This document shows positions 25,614-31,764 of a stretch of 44,738 nucleotides of DNA, in pieces. The stretch spans positions 1-44,738 of the forward strand of contig DUVP01000011.1 of the NCBI GenBank assembly GCA_012840975.1, written 5' to 3'. Position 1 is the stretch's first letter, and every line of letters starts with the position of its first letter. The notes under the pieces were generated by a model. The model had not been told where the DNA came from and searched no databases. It saw nothing but the letters and a program-made list of their open reading frames with translations. The DNA is from Mogibacterium sp. GTDB taxonomy: Bacteria; Bacillota; Clostridia; Peptostreptococcales; Anaerovoracaceae. The translations under genes were made by a program, and so were the position numbers.

Positions 25614-25687
25614 GAGACTTGAACGCTCCTTTCTGGTAGGTAATGTGTTTTGTGCGATTCCATTATACCAGAGGCGTTTCAGGTCTC
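25614..25687 (+). repeat. Long imperfect inverted repeat at the transposase start
   Basis: GAGAC (25614-25618) and GTCTC (25683-25687) pair, followed inward by TGAACG with CGTTTCA and TTTCTGGTA...TAAT with ATTATACCAGAGG, around a loop of about 17 bases. The hairpin begins at the base next to the transposase ATG. It may be an IS end, a terminator or a remnant of a small element. No direct target repeats could be seen. Confidence 0.5.
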
Positions 25688-25734
25688 ATTTCTATTATTA
25701 AGTTAACAGAACAATAGAAGGAGAGAGGTATAAC

Positions 25735-26064
25735 ATGAGAAAAGCAAATGCAACATTAACAACTCGTGTAAATAGCGATGACAAAGCAGAGGCAACTGCC
25801 ATTTTAAACGCTGCAGGCACAAACCTTTCTACAGCCGTTAATATGCTTCTAAAACAAATTATCATACAGAAAGGTCTACCCTTTAATGTTACTCTAAAAC
25901 AGGAAGCTATACCAAAAGCTGTCCAACACACCATAGCCACGATGGCTTTAGAAGGCATTTCACTTTCAGAGAAACAAATCCAACGCCTTCTTGCCGTTGA
26001 AGCCGGCGAAATGACTACCGAAGAAGCCGTTAAGGAAGTAATCCGAGAGGTTGAGAATGGATAA
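25735..26064 (+). CDS. Composite antitoxin: RelB/DinJ-like N terminus plus Fic-inhibitory helix
   Basis: A 109-residue protein. Residues 1-55 look like a RelB/DinJ ribbon-helix-helix antitoxin (ATLTTRVNSDDKAEATAIL, a second helix, and the GLPFNV signature). The C-terminal half instead has a VbhA-like segment: T69-M-A-L-E73-G74 fits the Fic inhibition motif [S/T]xxxE[G/N], followed by ISLSEKQIQRLLAVEAGEMTTEEA. So it probably both binds its own promoter and blocks the Fic protein. AAGGAGAGAGG is upstream of the ATG. It overlaps the Fic start by 8 bases. Confidence 0.85.
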   Translation: MRKANATLTTRVNSDDKAEATAILNAAGTNLSTAVNMLLKQIIIQKGLPFNVTLKQEAIPKAVQHTIATMALEGISLSEKQIQRLLAVEAGEMTTEEAVKEVIREVENG

Positions 26065-26626
26065 CATATATTGTTATCCAGGTACCAACGTTTTAATTAA
26101 CAAGCTTAATATAAAAGATAGCAGTGTTTTATCTGAAGTTGAAGGAAAGCTTTCATCACTAAGAATCCACCAGATGGAAAAAACTCCTATCACCGGGAAC
26201 TTTGACCTGCTTCACTTACAAGCAATTCATAGATTCATATTCCAAGATATCTATGAATGGGCTGGCGAGTTACGTACGTTAGAAATACATAAAGAAAATT
26301 CCTTTTGCATGGCAATGCAAATTCCCGCTTATGCAAATGATATTTTCTCAAGACTAAAACAGGATAAGTATCTTAATAATCTTGATCGTGACAACTTTAT
26401 ATTAAAACTATCGGCTCTGTTTTCGGATATCAATGCATTGCAACTATTTCGAGAAGGAAATGGTCGGACGCAGAGAGAGTTTATAAAACTACTTGTCCGA
26501 TACAACGGATATGATATTAATTTCTCACACGTTTCCGATGATGATATGATACAAGCCAGTATATCTTCTTTTTATAAAGACATAGACTTGATGAACTATC
26601 TTATCCGCAAATGTTTAGAATGGTAA
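26057..26626 (+). CDS. fic: Fic/Doc family protein with altered catalytic motif
   Basis: A 189-residue Fic-domain protein, the expected toxin partner. Family features are clear: the N-terminal G-T-N-V-L-x-N-K-L, GNFDLLHLQAIHRFIFQDIYEWAGELRT and the active loop LFREGNGRTQREF. The canonical loop is HPFREGNGRTQR, but here it reads QLFREGNGRTQR: Gln129 (codon CAA at 26441) replaces the catalytic His, and Leu replaces Pro. AMP transfer is therefore doubtful; the nucleotide-binding part of the loop is intact. GAGAGG lies 6 bases before the ATG at 26057; a TTG two codons upstream is less likely. Confidence 0.9.
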   Translation: MDNIYCYPGTNVLINKLNIKDSSVLSEVEGKLSSLRIHQMEKTPITGNFDLLHLQAIHRFIFQDIYEWAGELRTLEIHKENSFCMAMQIPAYANDIFSRLKQDKYLNNLDRDNFILKLSALFSDINALQLFREGNGRTQREFIKLLVRYNGYDINFSHVSDDDMIQASISSFYKDIDLMNYLIRKCLEW

Positions 26627-26646
26627 TATTCTGGATTAAATCTATA

Positions 26647-26682
26647 AAGTCTCTGCATCTTAAATGATTCAGGGACTTTTTT
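26647..26682 (+). terminator. Terminator of the antitoxin-fic operon
   Basis: AAGTCTCTG (26647-26655) pairs with CAGGGACTT (26670-26678), one T-G pair, followed by a T-run. It is 20 bases after fic. The next 145 bases up to the repeat are very AT-rich with no gene seen. Confidence 0.8.
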
Positions 26683-26826
26683 GCTTTTTGAAGAGTTATC
26701 TAAAAACATCATTTTTTAGACGTTTAAATTTTCTATTCAAGAGATTTTATTTAGCTTGTCTATATTTTTCTATCCTAACAAAAATAACATTTTTTTTGAT
26801 TAAGACAAACCTTTAAAAAAATTTCA

Positions 26827-26961
26827 GGATATGTAAAATAGACGGTTGATTGTAGATAAAAAGAAGTTACGGAAAATCTTAACTGTAAGATAGAAAGTTG
26901 GTAAAAATGTCCAAAACTCAGTTGCGAGAAACGCTCACAGTAAGACAGAGGGTTGGCGAAG
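26827..26961 (+). repeat. Dimeric repeat, copy A (left border of the accessory cassette)
   Basis: A 135-base element, found again at 31520. It starts with a 22-base conserved part (GGATATGTAAAATAGACGG and on), then two related half-units 55 bases apart: one begins GTTACGGAAA (26866), the other GTTGCGAGAAA (26921), and both contain GTAAGAyAGArrGTTGG. It ends in GGGTTGGCGAAG. No protein is encoded. See the findings for a possible meaning. Confidence 0.85.
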
Positions 26962-26969
26962 TTCAAAGG

Positions 26970-27000
26970 AAAAGGTCGCCTCGCAATGAGACGACCTTTT
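26970..27000. terminator. Bidirectional terminator beside repeat copy A
   Basis: AAAAGGTCG (26970-26978) and CGACCTTTT (26992-27000) form a perfect 9-base-pair stem with a 13-base loop. A-rich on the left and T-rich on the right, it can end transcripts of the minus-strand secreted protein gene at 27021. Confidence 0.8.
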
Positions 27001-27020
27001 GAAGTTATATTTATAAAAGT

Positions 27021-27509
27021 TTATGAAAACTGACCTGTAGGGCTACAAGTCAATGTTACTTTCTTGGTTATTGTATGTACCATAACTCCTTGTACATATT
27101 TTTTCCCGGTAGCTTTTGCTGTAGCTTTATTTCCGTACTTTGATGAGGAACGATTTGAAATTTTCCATGCTGTTGAATTAGATTCGGCCTTTACGGTTGC
27201 AGAATTACATACAGCCGACCCATTGCCATAAGTAAAATTACCGGTTACTTTCACATACCACATTACCTGTCCTGAAGCATTTTTATAATAAGTTGTTTTA
27301 GATTTATTTACTGTAATGCGACCTTTAGCAGTCGGTTCTGTATCTGTTTCAGGATTTAAGGGTTCATCCGTGATAATCGTCTCAAAATAACTACCGTCAT
27401 CAAACATTTCGATACTATTATTGTCGTTAGAGGAGTTTGCAAAAGCAGCACTGGAAGACGATATAAATAAAAGCATAGCTACTAACATAAATGTAATTGT
27501 TTTTTTCAT
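27021..27509 (-). CDS. Small secreted protein of unknown function (PadR cluster)
   Basis: 162 residues with a signal peptide (about 1-24, cleavage near AFANS). The mature part has an acidic linker and a beta-rich domain from about residue 62 (ITVNKSKTTYYKNASGQVMW, then TGNFTYGNGSAVCNSATVKA and WKISNRSSSKYGNKATA) with two Cys that may form a disulfide. I have seen similar proteins beside PadR and HAAS-like genes in gut Clostridia, but cannot name a function. Third gene of a minus-strand operon after padR and the membrane protein; a good GGAG site precedes the ATG. Confidence 0.75.
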   Translation of the reverse strand: MKKTITFMLVAMLLFISSSSAAFANSSNDNNSIEMFDDGSYFETIITDEPLNPETDTEPTAKGRITVNKSKTTYYKNASGQVMWYVKVTGNFTYGNGSAVCNSATVKAESNSTAWKISNRSSSKYGNKATAKATGKKYVQGVMVHTITKKVTLTCSPTGQFS

Positions 27510-27536
27510 TTAAAACTCCTTTCAATCTAAATGAAT

Positions 27537-27923
27537 TTAGTCATCGGTAATTATAGTTTCTTCTATTGTTATAATTGTTTCCTTTGCATCAATATAGGCT
27601 TTATATATCAAAGCGGAGAACATAAACAAAGCTGTAACTGAACATACAACAACAACTGCCAGTATTTGCCGTAAAACTCTCACAACAGACAACCGTTTAA
27701 TTAACACATCTGTATCCATTGAATTCATATAGCTTTGAGCTATTTCCATCGGGGAACCGAATTGCTCTTCTATCTCTAGCATTGTTGTATCAGGGTTATC
27801 TTCTAAATAGTCATTTATACTTTGAGACAATTCAGATATAAATTTTTTTTCGGTTTTCTTGTAAATCGGCAGGAGTATTTTAATCCGGTGCAGATATTCT
27901 TTTAATTCGGTTTGCCTGTTCAT
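27537..27923 (-). CDS. HAAS/DUF1700-like membrane protein, partner of PadR
   Basis: 128 residues. The N-terminal 70 residues are helical with the pattern of HAAS/DUF1700 proteins (FISELSQSINDYLEDNPDTT, then IEEQFGSPMEIAQSYM), followed by one membrane helix (about 86-109). Such proteins are usually the second gene after a PadR regulator and are thought to be membrane-bound regulators or sensors. Lies 5 bases after padR and upstream of the secreted protein gene. Confidence 0.75.
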   Translation of the reverse strand: MNRQTELKEYLHRIKILLPIYKKTEKKFISELSQSINDYLEDNPDTTMLEIEEQFGSPMEIAQSYMNSMDTDVLIKRLSVVRVLRQILAVVVVCSVTALFMFSALIYKAYIDAKETIITIEETIITDD

Positions 27924-27928
27924 TATTC

Positions 27929-28279
27929 TTAATCCTCCGTTTTAGAAATCTCAGCAGATAAAATCTTCTCAATAGCCTCTGATATCAATTTGTAGTCGGA
28001 TAAAAGAATTTCCAGTCTGATTTTTCCTTTATCTTCAATATGATAATACTTTCTAATTCTTCTTTTTCCGGTACGAACTTCTTTAGAAGTAATGTAATGG
28101 TTATCCTCCAGTTTGTACAATACGGGATAGAGACTGCCTTCGGGCACAACAAAATTCTCCTCGGAAATATTTTTAAATAATAAGGATATTTCATAACCGT
28201 AAAGATCTTTTTGATTCAATAATGACAAAACGAGCATTTCGACTGTACCCATTTTAAAATTGTTACGCTCTATTGCCAT
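27929..28279 (-). CDS. PadR family transcriptional regulator
   Basis: A 116-residue winged-helix regulator of the PadR family: MLVLSLLNQKDLYGYEI at the start, then PEGSLYPVLYKLEDNHYI and the wing RTGKRRIRKYYHIEDKGK. AAGGAG is upstream of the ATG. It likely regulates its own operon of three minus-strand genes; the direct repeats and the AT-rich palindrome between it and the VanZ-like gene are candidate binding sites. The signal is unknown. Confidence 0.93.
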   Translation of the reverse strand: MAIERNNFKMGTVEMLVLSLLNQKDLYGYEISLLFKNISEENFVVPEGSLYPVLYKLEDNHYITSKEVRTGKRRIRKYYHIEDKGKIRLEILLSDYKLISEAIEKILSAEISKTED

Positions 28280-28302
28280 TAGAAAGTTCTCCTTTTTTTT
28301 GC

Positions 28303-28409
28303 TAAATTATACATCTTCTTATATTAAATTATACATTAAATATGAAAAAAATAATATATATAGAAAAACTAAATATATATTGACAATATATTTGATTAAA
28401 GTGTAAACT
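28303..28409. promoter_or_regulatory. Divergent control region between padR and the VanZ-like gene
   Basis: TAAATTATACAT occurs twice (28303-28314 and 28325-28336), 22 bases apart, and each copy contains a minus-strand -10 box TATAAT. Further right, a perfect inverted repeat, AAATATAT (28371-28378) and ATATATTT (28386-28393), encloses a plus-strand TTGACA (28380-28385), followed 18 bases later by the weak -10 TAAACT. The layout suggests one regulator controlling both directions. No other gene is seen in 28280-28509. Confidence 0.55.
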
Positions 28410-28509
28410 CTAACTAAGTTGTTGAAGTTCAAGCTTTAGCATTGTAATTCTTTATTGTTATTTTCTCGGTTATTCAATTTCGCATAAAAAAAAATAAAAA
28501 CAGATAAGA

Positions 28510-29142
28510 ATGAAGAAAATCAAAACAAGAAATAAAAACATACTATGCATACTCCTCAGTACTATAAGTGGATACATATTAACATTAGAAGTTTTTTCCG
28601 AAGTAATTCCTGTTTATATTGGAACTACCGGTTTTGTATATCCGCTAGTTCTTTATATGACACTTTTTGCAACAATAATACTTTTTTATATTATTTTTCA
28701 AATCTTATTTAATAAACATCTCTCAAAAAGTATGGTTATATGTCTCTTTATTATGTATTTCATCCTGTTAACTGCTATATTGTTTTTTAGACATACTTTT
28801 GAAAGATATTTAATTATTAATCCGTTCGTAGGAGTTTTGGATGTTATAAGTGATTCCGAAATGTTAAAACAAAGTCTCTTGAATATAATTATTTTTGTTC
28901 CGATGGGATATTTGTTTAGAAATAAAAAAATGAAAGAAACATTTATTACGGCTCTGTTGTTAAGTTTAGGAATTGAAACTATTCAATATTTTTTTAAATT
29001 AGGATTTTTCGATACCTTTGACTGCATTCTATATATTCTGGGGATTTTGCTTGGAAGATATATTTTTAAAAAAATCGATATTGAAAAGTTGTTACGGTTT
29101 GATAATGAAGAACCTGAAGATTCCGGTTCTTCGTATAAATAA
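28510..29142 (+). CDS. VanZ-like family membrane protein
   Basis: A 210-residue protein with about five to six membrane helices. The C-terminal half has the VanZ pattern: LLNIIIFVPMGYLFRN, then LLLSLGIETIQYFF and FDTFDCILYILGILLG. Founding VanZ gives low-level teicoplanin resistance; most relatives have no known role, so that function should not be assumed. Only a weak ribosome site is visible before the ATG. It is AT-richer than the core genes. Confidence 0.85.
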   Translation: MKKIKTRNKNILCILLSTISGYILTLEVFSEVIPVYIGTTGFVYPLVLYMTLFATIILFYIIFQILFNKHLSKSMVICLFIMYFILLTAILFFRHTFERYLIINPFVGVLDVISDSEMLKQSLLNIIIFVPMGYLFRNKKMKETFITALLLSLGIETIQYFFKLGFFDTFDCILYILGILLGRYIFKKIDIEKLLRFDNEEPEDSGSSYK

Positions 29143-29187
29143 TAATATAAAAAAAGATGGAGATATCAACAAAGGATTATCCTGAGT

Positions 29188-29389
29188 CTTGATGCTAACT
29201 GAAACCTCGCATAATTAGCATTCACTTTTGAGGGTATAGTTGCCGGCAAACCCTCCCCAAAGGATGAAACATCTGTGTAAGCAGAATATGACATCAAGGT
29301 CAGGCGTAAAGCTTTCTAAGCAGTCACAATAAGTGCTGTAAGGAGGCGCAAGACGTACCTTTGTAAAATATCTATTAAAGACATTTTAC
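29188..29389 (+). ncRNA. Candidate structured RNA (multibranch)
   Basis: A 200-base non-coding stretch with many pairing segments. CTTGATG (29188-29194) pairs with CATCAAG (29292-29298) and closes a junction with three hairpins: CTAA/TTAG (29195 and 29215), GAGGGT/ACCCTC (29230 and 29250) and GATG-AAA-CATC (29263-29273). Downstream follow CAG-CAC/GTGCTG (29320-29338 area), AAGG/CCTT with GCG/CGT inside (29340-29361), and GTAAAAT/ATTTTAC (29363-29389) with TCT/AGA inside. No known riboswitch consensus was recognised. It lies 90 bases before a secreted protein gene, so it may be a leader, a separate RNA or part of a mobile intron-like element. Confidence 0.45.
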
Positions 29390-29478
29390 CATCAGGACAT
29401 CCAAGGTTGAATAAGTTATTGTATGACACATTTATGGAAAGAAATTGTGCCTGAAAAGTATTATACGAGGAGGCTGAA

Positions 29479-29913
29479 ATGATATTATCCAAAAAAAATA
29501 GAACTAAAATAACTTTGTTTTTATGTTGCATTTTTATATCTATTAACACTATATTTGCATATGCGGTAACCACTATCATGACTTATAATGGAGAGGGAAT
29601 CAGGCAAAAACCATCCGTTAATTCCTTTAGCTTAAGTAAAACTACAAGTATAACCGTAAAACATAACACTACTGCTGTTCGCTATATTGGGACAACATCG
29701 CCAGATAATTATAAGTTGATTATATATTTACAACGAAAAAATGGTTTATCATATTCATACACTGGAGATTCTTTCAGTTTAAAAGGCATTGGCAGTAAGA
29801 GTAAAACCTGGAATAAAGGCAGTGGCAGATATAGACTTTTCTTTCAATCTCCTTATCCCGGGGAAGGACAAATATGGGCAGGATTCGATATTAACGGGAA
29901 AGTTACAAAATAA
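29479..29913 (+). CDS. Small secreted protein of unknown function
   Basis: 144 residues with a signal peptide (about 1-29: basic start, then FLCCIFISINTIFAYA). The mature part is basic and rich in Ser, Thr, Lys, Gly and Tyr, likely a single beta-sandwich (e.g. TSITVKHNTTAVRYIG, then GRYRLFFQSPYPGEGQIWAGF). No family recognised. GAGGAGG is 8 bases before the ATG. It follows the structured RNA candidate. Confidence 0.7.
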   Translation: MILSKKNRTKITLFLCCIFISINTIFAYAVTTIMTYNGEGIRQKPSVNSFSLSKTTSITVKHNTTAVRYIGTTSPDNYKLIIYLQRKNGLSYSYTGDSFSLKGIGSKSKTWNKGSGRYRLFFQSPYPGEGQIWAGFDINGKVTK

Positions 29914-29926
29914 AGAATGTTTTTAA

Positions 29927-30646
29927 AGTGAAGAATTTGAAGTCGGGACAGTTTTATATATTATTGAATCTGACGGAAACGACAAAAACAAAGTTTTAGT
30001 AGAATCACCAAAAACCAAAGCGGGCACTGAGGCTGAGGCTAATTCGCAGATTGATTTGAACGTGAAAAAGGCGAATTCAAATTAAAATAAAGTTACGGTT
30101 TATAAAACAAAGACAAATAATATTTTAAAGAATTCAGAAGGAGTAGATTTTAACAATACAGATGTATATATCGTAGATTATGATGTTACCGATACTTTAT
30201 CGGAGCGAATGATAATTGCAGATGTTGGAATTAATTCGAAAGCATATGGATCGGTAACAGAAACAAAAGATGGCAGGGTATGTGTCACTACTGTTTTAGG
30301 TTATGAAAGGTGGAATTATCAAAATATACCATATGTAAAAGGCAGATATTATGGTGGGAAAGTCAATTATAAACAAGCCGCTGCAAAGGTAAAAAAAATA
30401 AAAGGAACATATCATGAAGCGGGACCTTTTGTGACAAAGTCAGGTTCTTATGGCTTCTCTGATGGATATACAACCTCAAAAAGTTTTAATTTAGCCAATT
30501 ATATGACTTTACAGACACAAACCCTGAATAGAACAGGATACTTCAATGTCTTTTCGGGGTCTGGAAGGGTTACTACAAGGTTTACAGCAAAATACACAAT
30601 TGGTGGTAGTAGCTACACAATTTCTGTTTATGCAAGTGTCGCTTAG
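29927..30646 (+). pseudogene. Decayed gene for a secreted-type protein
   Basis: One reading frame carries protein-like sequence from 29927 to 30646 but has no start and contains a TAA at 30083-30085. Before the stop it reads FEVGTVLYIIESDGNDKNK..., after it NKVTVYKTKTNNIL... and then a C-terminal domain from about 30209 (VTETKDGRVCVTTVLGYERW, ending in SYTISVYASVA). The N terminus and any signal peptide are missing. An ATG at 30209 could still give a 145-residue product, but no ribosome site is placed before it. No family recognised. Confidence 0.6.
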
Positions 30647-30656
30647 GAAAAATGTC

Positions 30657-31088
30657 ATGAGTATCAAAAATAAAAAAAATAAAATTAGAGTTTATATATG
30701 TGCATTAGTGGTACTAATAATACCGAACGTATCAGCAGGTTTGATAGGAACGATTGAAAAAGTTACAATTATTATGAGGCAAGAAGCGTTAGGTTCGGGA
30801 ATTAGTCTCGTCGTTCGGCAATATATAGCAGAGGGTTTAATAATTGCGGCATTTATAATTGTTGTTTTATTCATTCAAAATTATATTAATAATGAGAGTA
30901 ACAAGTCATGGGTTGTAGTGTTTGTTTTGGCTGTTAACTTAATTTTCAATTTGTTTCCATACTTTAATGACACCAAGACATTTCCTACTTGGGGTTTTAC
31001 ATTCGCTGAGCATTTTATTTCGGTAATGGTCGCATTAATTATTTTAACTCTTACAAATTCAATTGCATCTGCCAGGAAAAAAGATTAA
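30657..31088 (+). CDS. Small polytopic membrane protein, unknown
   Basis: 143 residues with four membrane helices (about 10-28, 55-75, 83-102 and 113-134). A longer frame begins at 30546 inside the preceding decayed gene, but its first 37 codons read that gene out of frame; the ATG at 30657 with AGGA upstream is the better start. No conserved motif was recognised. Confidence 0.65.
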   Translation: MSIKNKKNKIRVYICALVVLIIPNVSAGLIGTIEKVTIIMRQEALGSGISLVVRQYIAEGLIIAAFIIVVLFIQNYINNESNKSWVVVFVLAVNLIFNLFPYFNDTKTFPTWGFTFAEHFISVMVALIILTLTNSIASARKKD

Positions 31089-31133
31089 AGTGTTTTTTGT
31101 ATAATCGTGGACACTATTTTATGAGGAGATAGT

Positions 31134-31421
31134 ATGGCTAAGAAGAAGAGAACGATTTGTCTGTTTGGGATTGTTGCAATTATAGTCGTTTCTTTAATGA
31201 GTTCGACAGAGTTAATGTTAAGGGTCGCTGTATTCACCCACTCACCGAGGAGTGCAATAACGATGGAGTATAAAGCAGCGGATGACAAGGGTGAAGGAAA
31301 AGATTTATATATTATAACAAAAAATGCACCTGTAGAGGAGGCTACGCAAGGAGTCTTAACTACGTGGATAGTATATCATTTCGGCCCACTAAAATTTGCT
31401 AGGTACTATGGAGAGGGCTAA
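31134..31421 (+). CDS. Small membrane-anchored protein, unknown
   Basis: 95 residues with a basic N terminus and one membrane helix (about 8-25), then a short outside part. GAGGAG lies just before the ATG. It has no recognised relatives. The gene is 45 bases after the previous membrane protein and is followed by a terminator, so the two may form a small operon. Confidence 0.55.
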   Translation: MAKKKRTICLFGIVAIIVVSLMSSTELMLRVAVFTHSPRSAITMEYKAADDKGEGKDLYIITKNAPVEEATQGVLTTWIVYHFGPLKFARYYGEG

Positions 31422-31459
31422 GTATCATAAAAGATATGATTTATTCGTTTAAATAGGTC

Positions 31460-31488
31460 AAGAACCGCTCATTTTCAGAGCGGTTCTT
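31460..31488 (+). terminator. Terminator before repeat copy B
   Basis: AAGAACCGCTC (31460-31470) and GAGCGGTTCTT (31478-31488) form a perfect 11-base-pair stem with a 7-base loop. It ends the small membrane protein operon just before the second dimeric repeat. Confidence 0.85.
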
Positions 31489-31519
31489 AAATTGACTCAT
31501 TACTCATCAATAATTAGAG

Positions 31520-31655
31520 GGATATGTAAAATAGACGGTTGTTTTCAAAAAAAATCAAGTTGCGGAAAATCCTAACTGTAAGATAGAAAGTTGGTAAAAT
31601 CGCCAAAATCTAAGGTTGCGGAAATCGTTCATAGTAAAATAAAGGGTTGGCGAAG
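31520..31655 (+). repeat. Dimeric repeat, copy B (right border of the accessory cassette)
   Basis: The second copy of the element at 26827, in the same orientation. The first 22 bases and the last 15 or so are identical or nearly so, the middle is diverged by point changes. It too has two half-units (GTTGCGGAAA at 31559 and GTTGCGGAAA at 31615, 56 bases apart) with the shared GTAAGATAGAAAGTTGG core in the first. It lies 109 bases before the Rhs start codon. The stretch from 31656 to 31764 holds no other clear feature. Confidence 0.85.
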
Positions 31656-31764
31656 CCATATTTTACAATGTAGAGAAAAGAATCGGCAAGGGTAGTGACA
31701 AAAAAGTTAATAAATGTTAATCTCTTACCTGAATTCCAAAACATCCTCGAAAGGAAAGATTAAC

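Noticed and set aside
25735-26626. RelB-RelE/YafQ toxin-antitoxin pair
   Set aside because: Although the antitoxin N terminus is DinJ-like, the partner gene encodes a Fic domain and has no RelE fold.
29316-29579. Minus-strand open frame of 87 codons over the structured RNA and the next gene start
   Set aside because: Overlaps the signal peptide coding part of the secreted protein gene and shows no family features.
26827-31655. The repeated ~135-base elements as a CRISPR array
   Set aside because: Only two distant copies with two half-units each, no regular short repeats or spacers, and no cas genes.
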